This document shows, one piece after another, positions 27,212-36,708 of a stretch of 64,000 bases of DNA. Within the stretch, counting starts at the first letter, position 1; the number at the start of each line of letters is the position of its first letter. Source of the stretch: Candidatus Anammoxibacter sp. (GTDB taxonomy: Bacteria > Planctomycetota > Brocadiia > Brocadiales > Anammoxibacteraceae); NCBI GenBank assembly GCA_021777055.1, contig JAIQZO010000056.1:62001-126000 (forward strand). The letters run 5' to 3'. Under the pieces are notes generated by a model. It was not told where the DNA came from and ran no database searches. It saw only the letters and a program-made list of their open reading frames with translations. The translations under genes were made by a program, and so were the position numbers.

Positions 27212-28792
27212 ATGAAAATACTAATAGCAGATAAACTACCGGATATATGTATAGAAATACTTAAAAAAGCAAATTTAGAGACTGCAAATAAAACATCTTT
27301 ATCACATGATGAGTTATTGGAAGAGATTGGAGAGTATGAAGGCGTTATTATTAGAAGCGGAACAAAATTAACTGCGGATGTAATTGAAAGGGCACACAAA
27401 TTAAAGGTAATTTGTAGGGCAGGTGTGGGAATTGATAATGTGGATGTTGCGAGTGCTAGTAAAAAGGGCATAGTGGTTATGAACGCTCCGGAGGGAAATA
27501 TAACATCTACCGCGGAGCATACAATTGCGCTATTATTTTCACTATCACGCAATATAACCGAATCAAACATATCTTTACGTAACGGAAAATGGGAAAGAAA
27601 AGAGTTTACAGGTTCTCAGATAGCGGGTAAAACCTTAGGTGTCGTAGGGATGGGAAGGGTTGGACGGTTAGTTGCAAAACGGGCGGCGGCAATGGAGATG
27701 AAAGTAATTGGATTTGACCCTTTTCTTTCACAGGAAATAGCGTCCGAATATCACACACATATGCTAAAGAATTTAACAGATTTAATTAAACAATCAGATT
27801 ATATTACTATTCATGTTCCCTTGAACAGTGAAACAAAAGATCTTATTACAAAAAAAGAGTTCGCATTAATGAAAGATGGTGTACGGATCATTAACTGCGC
27901 TCGTGGCGGCATTGTTTCTGAAAATGACCTTTATGATGCTATAGTTGAAGGAAAAGTTAAAGGTGCGGCCCTTGATGTTTTTGAGAAGGAGCCTCCAACA
28001 GATAATAAATTAGTAGGGTTAAAAGAGGTAACTTGCACACCTCATCTCGCTGCATCAACTTATGAAGGTCAATTTGAAGTGGCAAAAGAGGCAGCAGTAC
28101 AAGTAGCAGACGCACTGACGGGAAAGGGATTTAAAAACGCTATGAATCTACCTCCGGTTGACATGGAGGAGCTTGAGCACCTCAGTCCTTATTTGCTCTT
28201 AGCAGAGAGAATGGGATCATTTCTTATGCAATTTGCTTCACAAAGGGTGGAAAATGTCAATATCATTTACAATGGCAATATTGCCAAGGAAAATACCAAA
28301 GTAATTACTGATAATTTTATGGTAGGTCTTTTCAGGCCAACCTTAGAAAACGGAGTAAATCAGGTAAATGCACCTTTTTTAATAAAAGAGAGCGGCATTA
28401 CTATTAATGAGACTACCAGTAATGCGGCAAAAGGTTTCACAAATTTAATTACCGCAAATGTCGGCACCGGCGATGGAATGATGTCTATTTCCGGAACAGT
28501 CTTTGATAAAAAAGAGATCAGAATTGTTGACATTAATGGGTATGAGATAGAATCAAAACCTGATAAACATCTTCTTATCCTGTTTTGCACAGATAAACCC
28601 GGCCTCATTGGCAATATTGGTACTGTCGTCGGGAAGAGGGATATAAATATTGCCCATATGACCTTTGGACGCAAGGAAGCAAGAGGTAATTCAATTGCCG
28701 TACTTAGTGTTGATGCCTCTATTCCCACAGAAATAATAGAAGAAGTTGAAAAACTTGAAGGTATCAGTTCCGCACATATAATTAATTTTTAA
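27212..28792 (+). CDS. serA: D-3-phosphoglycerate dehydrogenase
   Basis: 526 residues, long-form SerA. The NAD-binding Rossmann domain has GKTLGVVGMGRVGRLVAKRA; the active site has INCARGGIVSENDL, KGAALDVFEKEPP and the His in CTPHLAASTYE; the substrate loop has ICRAGVGIDNVDV. An ASB domain (about 315-440) and a C-terminal ACT domain (about 455-526; LLILFCTDKPGLIGNIGTVV) follow, the arrangement subject to serine feedback in many bacteria. It oxidises 3-phosphoglycerate to 3-phosphohydroxypyruvate as the first step of serine synthesis. It stands alone; convergent with speE. Confidence 0.96.
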   Translation: MKILIADKLPDICIEILKKANLETANKTSLSHDELLEEIGEYEGVIIRSGTKLTADVIERAHKLKVICRAGVGIDNVDVASASKKGIVVMNAPEGNITSTAEHTIALLFSLSRNITESNISLRNGKWERKEFTGSQIAGKTLGVVGMGRVGRLVAKRAAAMEMKVIGFDPFLSQEIASEYHTHMLKNLTDLIKQSDYITIHVPLNSETKDLITKKEFALMKDGVRIINCARGGIVSENDLYDAIVEGKVKGAALDVFEKEPPTDNKLVGLKEVTCTPHLAASTYEGQFEVAKEAAVQVADALTGKGFKNAMNLPPVDMEELEHLSPYLLLAERMGSFLMQFASQRVENVNIIYNGNIAKENTKVITDNFMVGLFRPTLENGVNQVNAPFLIKESGITINETTSNAAKGFTNLITANVGTGDGMMSISGTVFDKKEIRIVDINGYEIESKPDKHLLILFCTDKPGLIGNIGTVVGKRDINIAHMTFGRKEARGNSIAVLSVDASIPTEIIEEVEKLEGISSAHIINF

Positions 28793-28810
28793 GATGATGA
28801 GTAGAATATA

Positions 28811-28923
28811 GTATCACCCTGTAAAAACTTAGTTTTCTGAAAAATTGTAATGTACCATAGGTTGTTAATAAATAATCTGTAACTGTATAGTTACATAGTG
28901 ACTTGTTACTAGATACCGGACAA
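28811..28923. repeat. Diverged copy of the dispersed element (copy G)
   Basis: Lies between the convergent serA and speE genes. It reads CCTGTAAAAACTTAGTTTTC near 28818 and TAGTTACATAGTGACTTGTT then ACTAGATACC at 28890-28920. The same order is found, reverse-complemented, at 55620-55730, where CCTGTAAAAACTTGTTTTTT and TAGTTACTGGTTACTTGATA occur. Only part of the element is recognisable. Confidence 0.5.
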
Positions 28924-29079
28924 TAAATCTCTGGACATTAAAATCTTATATTTTAAATTGAGTTTCTGTCGTCTTGCTTATCAGCAAAAAATTATAAAGC
29001 AAGCTGTTGATTGCCTGGAAAGGGCAAAGGAATGTAACCTGGGACATAACTCCCAAGAATAAATTAAGAGTAAGTTCGT

Positions 29080-30021
29080 TTACGTGCTATTAGGATGCCC
29101 AGGGTACATTTCAACAAAAGGTTTGTTATCCATGTTTATCTCTGTCTGCTCTGACAATGCATTTCTGACATACTTAGGCAGACTAAAAAGGGCTTGATGG
29201 GTTATACCATCATAGTATCTTAACTTACCGGTTATCCTTTCAGAAACCCTTTTGTCAATATCGTCATTAGATATGTTAAAAGGGCTCAAACCCCTAGTTG
29301 CTAGACAATAACCCCATAGCATGGAAAAAGAAGGCACATATGCCGCATATGGAAAAACATTTGGAAATACACTATTAATAGTATTGCAAATAATTGAAAA
29401 CGAATTAATTGCCGGGAATGTAGTACTAGCCTGAACAGCAATTATACCATTGGGTGTCAATTTATTTAAAACGGCAAGGTAAAACTCTTTTGTAAAGAGT
29501 TTGTGGGCTGGACTTTCTACCCGCGGACACGTGATATCTATTACTATTACATCAAAGTTTTCTTTGCTATTTTCAATGAATTTACGACCGTCTTCATAGA
29601 CAATAGTAGCCCGTGAATCATTAAAACAACCTTCATGGAAAGTCGGCAAATGTTCCTTGGCACACTCAACTACTTTTGCATCAATATCAATCATATAGGC
29701 AGACTTTACACTGTTAAAACGCAGGACTTCTCTTAACGTAGAGCCCTCGCCACCTCCTATGACCGCAACTTTAACAGGATTAGGATGTAAAACCAGTGCT
29801 GGGTTAACAATTGCCTCATGATAAATAAACTCATCAGTCTCAAATGACTGTACTTCGTTATCAAGTATAAGGCATCTACCATAGGTTGCTGTATCCAAAA
29901 TCTCAATTTCTTGAAACTTCGAATTACATTGGTATATAGTTTTCTTTATTGCATGCTTATGAATTTCGTAAGGGCTAAAATAATCATAAAGCCACCTCAT
30001 GGGTAGATTATTTTCTTGCAT
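29080..30021 (-). CDS. speE: Aminopropyltransferase (spermidine/thermospermine synthase family)
   Basis: 313 residues with the two-domain family layout. The decarboxyadenosylmethionine-binding loop is GGGEGSTLRE (89-98) rather than the GGGDGG of most spermidine synthases; GGGEGS is seen in plant ACL5-type thermospermine synthases. The gatekeeping motif, usually DxxDP, reads D162-I-T-C-P, so the second Asp is Cys. The N-terminus has LDNEVQSFETDEFIYHEAIV, typical of the family. It lies 70 bases downstream of speD on the same strand and would use its product. Transfer of aminopropyl to putrescine is the default; thermospermine, norspermidine or another product is possible. A later start at residue 8 is possible. 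Confidence 0.88.
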   Translation of the reverse strand: MQENNLPMRWLYDYFSPYEIHKHAIKKTIYQCNSKFQEIEILDTATYGRCLILDNEVQSFETDEFIYHEAIVNPALVLHPNPVKVAVIGGGEGSTLREVLRFNSVKSAYMIDIDAKVVECAKEHLPTFHEGCFNDSRATIVYEDGRKFIENSKENFDVIVIDITCPRVESPAHKLFTKEFYLAVLNKLTPNGIIAVQASTTFPAINSFSIICNTINSVFPNVFPYAAYVPSFSMLWGYCLATRGLSPFNISNDDIDKRVSERITGKLRYYDGITHQALFSLPKYVRNALSEQTEINMDNKPFVEMYPGHPNST

Positions 30022-30091
30022 AATATTTGGTTCTATGGAGCAGCAAGGGTATTGCAGAGAAAAGTTGCAGATTGAGCTGGGCCTCCCCGAA

Positions 30092-30472
30092 TTAAACTAA
30101 CATTGCCTCTTTATTCTGCATATTACCACGGTTTAGTTCCATGAAACTAGAAGACTCCGGTTCAAACCCCTCTATTAACCGTTCAACTCCTACTGCAGGA
30201 TCTGTACTGTCGCCACAAGTAAAGATATCGGCAGCAACATAACCCTCTTCTGGCCATGTATGTATTGAAATATGTGATTCGGCCAAAATTGCGACACCAG
30301 TAACACCAAACGGGCTAAATTGATGGAAAAAAGATTTCACAATTGTTGCGCCTGCCGCAATGGCTGCATCACGTAAGATATCCATAATTTTATCGGGATC
30401 ATTTATTTTCTCCCTATTGCAATCCCACATTTCTACAATAAAATGTTTTCCTAATGTGCCAACGTTTGCCAT
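30092..30472 (-). CDS. speD: S-adenosylmethionine decarboxylase proenzyme (prokaryotic class 1B)
   Basis: 126 residues, usual for the small SpeH/SpeD type. The self-cleavage site is E65-S66 in LAESHISIHTWPEEGYVAADIF; the Ser becomes the pyruvoyl cofactor. His71 and Cys86 (FTCGD) are the expected processing and proton-donor residues. It makes decarboxylated S-adenosylmethionine, the aminopropyl donor for the enzyme encoded next. The last 20 residues, rich in Glu and Asn, are a species-specific tail. Confidence 0.96.
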   Translation of the reverse strand: MANVGTLGKHFIVEMWDCNREKINDPDKIMDILRDAAIAAGATIVKSFFHQFSPFGVTGVAILAESHISIHTWPEEGYVAADIFTCGDSTDPAVGVERLIEGFEPESSSFMELNRGNMQNKEAMLV

Positions 30473-30647
30473 ATTTTTTTAATACTATAAATAAAAAAAC
30501 CTTCTGTTAAAAAACGAATACTTGGTTATATCAAAACCCCGCTTAGTAAAAAATTTTGTAAATTTTAATGAATCAAAACTCTTTTCACAAGCTAAAAATC
30601 AAAATAAATTCTTACGGTTTAACCATGCTTTGCAAACACTTCATTTA

Positions 30648-30743
30648 TGGCGGGAACGTGTGGGAGTCGAACCCACCTGTCGTGTTTTACCAAGACAAAC
30701 CGGATTTGAAGTCCGTCAGGTCCACCGGAACCCATCCATTCCC
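30648..30743 (-). tRNA. selC: Selenocysteine tRNA (anticodon TCA)
   Basis: 96 bases with encoded CCA. The anticodon loop is CTTCAAA, giving UCA. The acceptor arm is eight positions long, the D-arm has a six-base stem (GGGTTC/GGACCT) with CCGGTGG as in E. coli selC, and the variable arm is very long. The T-loop reads TTCGACT, the discriminator base is G. The only weak spot is the eighth acceptor pair (G-A). It lies 16 bases after the 30760 gene on the same strand. Confidence 0.93.
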
Positions 30744-30759
30744 GAGAAATTTTTTGCGC

Positions 30760-31209
30760 CTATTTTATCTTTACTTTTCCTGCAAAATCCCATTCCATTT
30801 TTATATCAAAAGTATTTTCAAATTTAAAGTCATCATTAAAGACCCGGTGAAAGTCATAGACATTTTTAAAATCGTCCCTTGAATCCTTTTCCGTCTTTCC
30901 CATTAAACCATTTTCAACCAGATTAAAAACTATCTCACCAAAATCCGTATCACTCTTAATGCCCCAAATATTAAATACCGTTAGAGTCATAAATCCATAT
31001 TCATCCAAGGCATACTTTCGAATCCCTTCCAAAAGCTGTCTACCGTCAATATGGCGTTCCTCGTCATTTGCACTGTCAACATCCTTTCCCAGGTATTTAG
31101 CAGTATAACTTAACGCTTCAAAAACAAACTGGTAGGCATTTATAACGTACCTGTTATCTTTCTCTAATATTATTTTTAGCTTATCATAAACTTTTTCTAT
31201 TTTTGCCAA
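30760..31209 (-). CDS. Minf_1886-type conserved protein restricted to Planctomycetes/Verrucomicrobia
   Basis: 149 residues, no signal or helix predicted to span a membrane. Conserved pieces include YQFVFEALSYTAKYLGK, HIDGRQLLEGIRKYALDEYGFMTLTVFNIWGI, DFGEIVFNLVENGLMGKTEKDSRDDFKNVYDFH, which match a small family I know from planctomycete and verrucomicrobial genomes. Function is unknown. It lies 44 bases downstream of metG and just before tRNA-Sec on the same strand. Its presence is one of the better taxonomic clues in the window. Confidence 0.8.
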   Translation of the reverse strand: MAKIEKVYDKLKIILEKDNRYVINAYQFVFEALSYTAKYLGKDVDSANDEERHIDGRQLLEGIRKYALDEYGFMTLTVFNIWGIKSDTDFGEIVFNLVENGLMGKTEKDSRDDFKNVYDFHRVFNDDFKFENTFDIKMEWDFAGKVKIK

Positions 31210-31253
31210 ATTATTCCCCTTCTAAAGAACAATGGGATAGGAAAATTAGAGAA

Positions 31254-32795
31254 TCAATCTTCAATTTTCGGGAACAACGGTTCCCCTTTTTGTATCTTAA
31301 TACCTGCGGCAAGCCCTCCCCAGGTTGTATCTCTTCTCATATTCTCCTCTATTTCCAGAATACCTAATTGCTCATGGATCTTTTTACTGGTGTCAGGCAT
31401 AAATGGGTATATAAAAATAGCAATGATTCTTAATGCTTCATTAAGATTATAAATAGTTAATGCAAGTTCTTCTTTGCGTGTTTCATCCTTTGCTAATACC
31501 CAGGGCTTTGAATCTTCAACGTACTTGTTTGCCTGTTTAATATATATCCATATTGCCTCAAGTGATAAACTAAACTGCGAATTACAGATATTTTGCTCTA
31601 TCTGCTTTTCAATTAAAGCAGCATTCTCTGATAACTTATTATTATCATTAGAGACAGAATCGCTTTTAGGAATTATGCCTTTGAAATACTTCTGTGTCAT
31701 GGAGAGTGTTCGATACAAAAGATTCCCCAGGTCATTTCCCAAATCATCATTTACACGGTTCTGTAACGCAGTATATGAAAAATTACCGTCAAGCCCAAAT
31801 GGTACCTCTCGCAACATGAAATATCTAAAGGCATCTACTCCGTATTTATCTGTAATTGAAATGGGGTCTATGGCGTTTCCCAGAGACTTCGACATTTTCT
31901 TACCTTCAATTGTCCACCATCCATGAGTGAATACTTGTAATGGAAGTTCAATGTCTAACGATTTTAAAAGGGCAGGCCATATCACTCCATGAAACCAGAG
32001 TATCTCTTTCCCGATAATATGTATATTTGCCGGCCAAAATGACTTAAATCGATCACTATTTTCATCACCCAAGGCAGTAATATAATTAAAAAGGGCATCT
32101 ACCCATACATAAATCGTATGTTTAGGGTTCATTGGAACAGTAATTCCCCACTCAACAGCAGCCCTGCTAACACTTATATCTTCAAGTCCTGCTTTTATAC
32201 GATTTAATAACTCATTACGCCTGGAACGTGGCCTTATAAATTCTGGATGCTCTTCAAAATATTGTAAAAGAAAGTCTTGATACTTTGATAATCTGAAGAA
32301 ATAACTCTCCTCTTTTAACATCTCTGGAGCACGAGCACAGTCAGGACATTTGGAATCTGCCAGTTGACCCTGTGTCCAAAAACTCTCGCAAGGAGTACAA
32401 TACCAACCTTCATATTCACCTAGATATATATCGCCCTTATCATAAATAGCCTTAAAAATCTTTTGAACACGGCTAACATGCCTCTCCTCAGTAGTTCTTA
32501 TAAAATCATCGTTGGTGATGCACAATCTTTTCCAGACATCTCTGAACCTTGTTACTACTTCATCGGTAAGCTCTTTTGGGGACCGGCTATTAGCCTCTGC
32601 AGCTTTTTGTATCTTCTGCCCATGTTCATCTGTTCCGGTTAGAAAAAATACGTTAGTTCCTTTTTCCCTCATGTACCTTGCGAGGACATCCGCGGCTATT
32701 GTTGTGTAAGTATGCCCTATATGCGGTAAGTCGTTTACATAGTAGATGGGCGTTGTAACATAAAAAGAATTATCTGTTTCTGTATCTAACTGCAT
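31254..32795 (-). CDS. metG: Methionyl-tRNA synthetase
   Basis: 513 residues. The HIGH motif is at 25-28 (NDLPHIGHTYTTIAAD); KMSKS occurs in IEGKKMSKSLGNAIDP at about 300. A single zinc knuckle is visible (YCTPCESFW and SKCPDC, about 128-150). The C-terminal tRNA-binding EMAP-like domain found in some bacterial MetG is absent, as in the short Aquifex/Thermus-like forms. It charges both tRNA-Met species. It follows ricT by 37 bases, a neighbourhood common in Firmicutes and others. Confidence 0.96.
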   Translation of the reverse strand: MQLDTETDNSFYVTTPIYYVNDLPHIGHTYTTIAADVLARYMREKGTNVFFLTGTDEHGQKIQKAAEANSRSPKELTDEVVTRFRDVWKRLCITNDDFIRTTEERHVSRVQKIFKAIYDKGDIYLGEYEGWYCTPCESFWTQGQLADSKCPDCARAPEMLKEESYFFRLSKYQDFLLQYFEEHPEFIRPRSRRNELLNRIKAGLEDISVSRAAVEWGITVPMNPKHTIYVWVDALFNYITALGDENSDRFKSFWPANIHIIGKEILWFHGVIWPALLKSLDIELPLQVFTHGWWTIEGKKMSKSLGNAIDPISITDKYGVDAFRYFMLREVPFGLDGNFSYTALQNRVNDDLGNDLGNLLYRTLSMTQKYFKGIIPKSDSVSNDNNKLSENAALIEKQIEQNICNSQFSLSLEAIWIYIKQANKYVEDSKPWVLAKDETRKEELALTIYNLNEALRIIAIFIYPFMPDTSKKIHEQLGILEIEENMRRDTTWGGLAAGIKIQKGEPLFPKIED

Positions 32796-32832
32796 ATATA
32801 TACTTCTATTCTAAATAAATGTTTTCCTATAT

Positions 32833-33699
32833 TCACTTTTTACAAGAAGATGAGCACTTTCCCTGCTTTTTTAGCTTTGCTTGACTTGCTCTACTTTTAG
32901 TTCCGGTTATTTCTTTTAATGAAACCGACAGGCGCTTTCCTTCTTCGTTCTCAATTAGAACATTTTGTGCAAGAATCTCAACTTCAAGAACTTCTCCGTC
33001 TCCTTTTGCCGTGCTAACAAAACTTCCCTTTTTTGGCAAATTATTTTTTAATTCCTCGTAAACTTCATCTTCGTAACGCAAACAGCACATTAATTTTCCA
33101 CATCTTCCTGATATCTTTGCCGGATCCATAGTGGCTTTTTGCCTCTTTGCCATTTTCATGGCAACCGGATCCAGATTTTTTAAGAATGTTCTGCAACACA
33201 GCTCACGACCGCAATGTTGATAATCTGCAAGCAAACGGGCCTCATCACGTACTCCAATCTGCTTCATTTCAATCCTAGCCAGAAATTCAGCTGCAAGATC
33301 CTTTACAAGTTCTCGAAAATCAATTCGTCGGTTTGCTATATAATAGATAATTACTTTCTTTTTGCCAAAAAGATGTTCCAGAGCAATCAATTTCATTGGA
33401 ATATTAAACTCTTTGATCTTTTTCAGACAATATTTGTGCTCTTTTGGAATCATTTCCTCTTCTATAGCATTTTGCAACTCTTTATCCTTAGGATCTGCTT
33501 TTCGCAAAACTTCACCAAGAGGCGGGCCATCATTACTTCCCTTTGTTTTTTCTAAACAGTCAACTATCGTGCCAAATTCTATATCTCTGTCTGTTTTGAT
33601 AATAACGTCGTCTCTGCAATGCAGATTTGCTATCTTTGTCTGGAAATTTGCTAATTCCCTTAATTTCCCATAACGAACAGTTACTAAATTATCCATCAA
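32833..33699 (-). CDS. ricT: PSP1-domain protein (RicT/YaaT-like)
   Basis: 288 residues with the PSP1 C-terminal region (about 55-140; KEHKYCLKKIKEFNIPMKLI and KKVIIYYIANRRIDFRELVKDLA), then a cysteine-rich segment HCGRELCCRTFL and SGRCGKLMCCLRYE. In Bacillus, YaaT/RicT carries Fe-S clusters with RicA/RicF and affects RNA processing and phosphorelay; the clustered cysteines here fit such cluster binding. The C-terminus ends in a basic tail with CSSSCKK. No RicA/F is seen. It is just upstream of metG. Confidence 0.88.
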   Translation of the reverse strand: MMDNLVTVRYGKLRELANFQTKIANLHCRDDVIIKTDRDIEFGTIVDCLEKTKGSNDGPPLGEVLRKADPKDKELQNAIEEEMIPKEHKYCLKKIKEFNIPMKLIALEHLFGKKKVIIYYIANRRIDFRELVKDLAAEFLARIEMKQIGVRDEARLLADYQHCGRELCCRTFLKNLDPVAMKMAKRQKATMDPAKISGRCGKLMCCLRYEDEVYEELKNNLPKKGSFVSTAKGDGEVLEVEILAQNVLIENEEGKRLSVSLKEITGTKSRASQAKLKKQGKCSSSCKK

Positions 33700-33738
33700 T
33701 ATTTTTTGGCAAAGAAACGTTAAAAATACTATATATAA

Positions 33739-33948
33739 TGCGGCGAAGCCGCAACAAAAATGCAGAATTCAGGAGACAGAATAATAGAAGACATGATTCA
33801 TGAAGAGCATACAAATTTACAATAAATAACATTCATAGTAAAACAGATAGAACTCTAGCCGTATGCTTTATTCTGAATTCTGTCTCCAGACTTCTGTATT
33901 CCATAAAAACTACAAAATCGAAGAAAAGAAGTTTTTATACAGCAATAC
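33739..33948. repeat. MITE-like dispersed element, copy B
   Basis: Begins ATGCGGCGAAGCCGCAAC (itself a small hairpin), continues ATGCAGAATTCAGGAGACAG, and toward the right has the inverted parts GAATTCTGTCTCCAGACTTC and TGTATTCCATAAAAACTACA, then AAGTTTTTATACAGCAATAC. Orientation is opposite to copies A and F: the GCGGC end is on the left. No coding capacity. Confidence 0.75.
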
Positions 33949-33954
33949 TATTTC

Positions 33955-34329
33955 CTATTTTTTTACAACAAAACACGTAAGCGCCATAACTTGAAAGACA
34001 AGGGCAAGCAACAAGATAGAGACCGTATTCTCTTTATTGCTTACGCATGCAAATATAAGAACACCAAAAACAAGACATTGAACAACTGCACCGGCAATAT
34101 TTACCCACGTACTTTTTTCATAAGTCAGCGCCCTTTTTATATCCCGTACATTATCCAATGTTGACTGTAAAATAAATACGTGCTCATCAATTCCATCTTT
34201 TACTGCACCAAGTTCTCGAGCACATCCGACACAGATAATCTTTGTCCCTTGCTGATAAACCATTCCCGACCTAAACTCTTTTTCAGAAATAGATTTTTTA
34301 CAATTTGAACAAATTTTTATATCTTCCAT
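33955..34329 (-). CDS. Small zinc-ribbon membrane protein
   Basis: 124 residues. An N-terminal four-cysteine ribbon (CSNCKKSISEKEF and IICVGCAREL) is followed by a short helical linker and two predicted transmembrane helices (about 78-97 and 102-121). I recognise no named family. It sits between pnp and ricT on the same strand and is flanked by the repeat copy B. It probably faces the cytoplasm with its ribbon; function unknown. Confidence 0.65.
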   Translation of the reverse strand: MEDIKICSNCKKSISEKEFRSGMVYQQGTKIICVGCARELGAVKDGIDEHVFILQSTLDNVRDIKRALTYEKSTWVNIAGAVVQCLVFGVLIFACVSNKENTVSILLLALVFQVMALTCFVVKK

Positions 34330-34491
34330 CTCTTAGCTCCAATATTTGACAAGATTACAATTACGAAGAACTTTCTAAAATCAGTCACGATCAAAAAGTA
34401 GATGAATGGTAAAACAGAAAACATTATGTAAACATGCGGCAAACGACTATAAGCAAAAGAGCATATTTACAATTCTTAAAAAGTCCTGCAC

Positions 34492-34535
34492 AAAAAAAGA
34501 GCCAGGAAGTATTAAAATCGCTACCGTCCTGACTC
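34492..34535 (-). terminator. Intrinsic terminator of the rpsO-pnp unit
   Basis: On the minus strand GAGTCAGGA pairs with TCCTGGCTC (one G-T wobble) around an 18-base loop and is followed at once by TTTTTTTG. It lies 53 bases after the pnp stop, the expected place. Confidence 0.8.
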
Positions 34536-34587
34536 CACAATTCAGATACAACGAAATGTTCATTTAAAGCAGTAAGAAATTACTCTC

Positions 34588-36675
34588 TTAAGACATAATT
34601 GCTGCTTTTGCACTAAGCTTTATCCTTTTTTGGTCATCAATACCTATGACCTTTACTAATATCTCTTGATTGAGCTTAACAACATCATCAACTTTAGCAA
34701 CATAATCATTTGATAACTCTGAAATATGAACAAGCCCTTCTTGTCCAGGTAGTATCTCTACAAATGATCCAAATTCCTTAACCGATGTCACCCTTCCATT
34801 GTATATCTTACCCACCTGAACCTCTTCGGTAATCTTTTCAACCATCTCTTTTGCTTTTTCAGCGGAATCACCGTCCACAGATGAAATGGTAACCGTTCCA
34901 TCATCCTCAATCTCTATCCTCGCACCGGTCTCCTCCTGAAGTTTTTTTATTACTTTACCACCAGGTCCGATTAGAGTACCTATTTTATTAGGATTTATTT
35001 TTACCTGAACCAATCTAGGCGCATAATCTGAAAGATTATCCCTAGGCTGCTTAATTGTCGCCAGCATTTCCCTTAGAATATGGATTCTTCCCTCTTTTGC
35101 CTGGCAAAGGGCCTTTTCCATAATATCTCTATCAATTCCACCAATCTTTATATCCATCTGCAATGCCGTTATACCGCATTGAGTACCAGTAACCTTAAAG
35201 TCCATATCACCAAAATGATCTTCAGTTCCAGTTATGTCAGAAAGGATACAAACATTATCATCCTTTTTAATCAATCCCATTGCTATGCCAGCCACTGGAT
35301 TTGATATTGGAACACCCGCATCCATAAGACTTAATGTACCGCCGCATACAGATGCCATTGAAGAAGATCCGTTTGACTCTAAGATATCAGAGACAATACG
35401 AACAGTATATGGAAATTTATCTTTTGTCGCCAAAACCGGTGTCAACGCCCTTTCCGCAAGGTTACCATGACCAATTTCTCGTCTTCCAGGACCACGCAAT
35501 GGTTTCGTCTCGCCAACACTAAACGGAGGGAAATTATAGTCGAGCATAAATTTTTTATAATAAGCTTCACCTAAGCCTTCTATTTTCTGCTCATCTTCTG
35601 ATGTTCCCAAAGTTGTAACTACCAGCGCCTGAGTTTCTCCCCTGGTAAATACTGCAGAGCCATGTGTTCTGGGTAATATACCAACTTCACATGTTATTGG
35701 CCTGATGTCTGCCAAACCACGGCTGTCAAGCCTTTTCTTCTCTTCCAGAATCAACTCTCTTGCCGATTCATTTACAAGTGTTTCAAATACCTCAGCTATA
35801 TCTTTTTTAGTTAAATCTCCCGCCTCAATCTTTTCAATATAAGAAGAAACAATCTCCTTCTTAAGATTACTCATTACATCAGCTCTAACCATTTTGCCCA
35901 GCGTTTGGCTTTTTTCTTTTATAGCATCATAGAACTTCTCTTTTATTTCGTCGTGCAATGTGGTGTCTTCGCTAGCAGCCAAAACCTCCTGTTTAGGCTT
36001 TGCGCAATTTTGCAGCAGTTCACCCTGCATTTTAACCAGCTCTTTTATCGATTCCTGCGCAAATACAATGGCATCTATCATATCTTCTTCACTCAACTCT
36101 TTACTACAAGCTTCAACCATCAAGACAGAATCCTCTGTTCCCGCAACTACCAGATTCAAGTCTCCGTTTACCAGATCCTCTGCGGTCGGATTGAGAACAA
36201 AGTTATTGTCAACCCTGCCAACTCGCACGGCAGCGATAGGTCCACCAAAAGGTATACTGGATATAGATAAAGCCGCCGAAGCCCCTAACAAGGCAAGGAT
36301 GTCAGCATCTCTCTCTTTTTCCGCCGAAAGGACAGCGCCCATTATTTGTACTTCATTAAAATAGTTTTTCGGGAATAACGGCCTTAAGGGTCTATCAATA
36401 AGACGCATAGTTAAAATCTCTTTTGCGGTAGGCCTAGCTTCTCTCTTGAAAAAACCGCCCGGATATTTTCCCACAGCATATGTCTTTTCCCGGTAATCTA
36501 CACTCATAGGAAAAAAATCAATACCTTCCCTAGCCTCCTTGCTTGAAACAGCAGTTACCAATACAACCGTATCACCAGCCCGTACAATTACCGCTCCATC
36601 AGCTTGTTTTGCCAAATGGCCAGTTTCAATGCTAATCACATCATTTCCAATCGTTCTTTCCGCTTTATGCAGCAC
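34588..36675 (-). CDS. pnp: Polyribonucleotide nucleotidyltransferase
   Basis: 695 residues, full-length PNPase: two RNase PH domains (GREIGHGNLAERAL, SSMASVCGGTLSLMDAGVP and DHFGDMDFKVTGT in the catalytic second one), then KH (KIGTLIGPGGKVIKKLQEET) and S1 (GRVTSVKEFGSFVEILPGQE) domains. It degrades RNA phosphorolytically from the 3' end and is usually part of the degradosome. It follows rpsO by 33 bases, the widely conserved rpsO-pnp arrangement; in E. coli the leader is processed by RNase III and controlled by PNPase itself. Confidence 0.97.
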   Translation of the reverse strand: MLHKAERTIGNDVISIETGHLAKQADGAVIVRAGDTVVLVTAVSSKEAREGIDFFPMSVDYREKTYAVGKYPGGFFKREARPTAKEILTMRLIDRPLRPLFPKNYFNEVQIMGAVLSAEKERDADILALLGASAALSISSIPFGGPIAAVRVGRVDNNFVLNPTAEDLVNGDLNLVVAGTEDSVLMVEACSKELSEEDMIDAIVFAQESIKELVKMQGELLQNCAKPKQEVLAASEDTTLHDEIKEKFYDAIKEKSQTLGKMVRADVMSNLKKEIVSSYIEKIEAGDLTKKDIAEVFETLVNESARELILEEKKRLDSRGLADIRPITCEVGILPRTHGSAVFTRGETQALVVTTLGTSEDEQKIEGLGEAYYKKFMLDYNFPPFSVGETKPLRGPGRREIGHGNLAERALTPVLATKDKFPYTVRIVSDILESNGSSSMASVCGGTLSLMDAGVPISNPVAGIAMGLIKKDDNVCILSDITGTEDHFGDMDFKVTGTQCGITALQMDIKIGGIDRDIMEKALCQAKEGRIHILREMLATIKQPRDNLSDYAPRLVQVKINPNKIGTLIGPGGKVIKKLQEETGARIEIEDDGTVTISSVDGDSAEKAKEMVEKITEEVQVGKIYNGRVTSVKEFGSFVEILPGQEGLVHISELSNDYVAKVDDVVKLNQEILVKVIGIDDQKRIKLSAKAAIMS

Positions 36676-36708
36676 TATGAATTTCTCCTTATGTTGGCAA
36701 AATACAAA

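Noticed and set aside
35905-36364. Two plus-strand frames of over 120 codons inside pnp
   Set aside because: They are antisense to highly conserved PNPase sequence and resemble no known protein.
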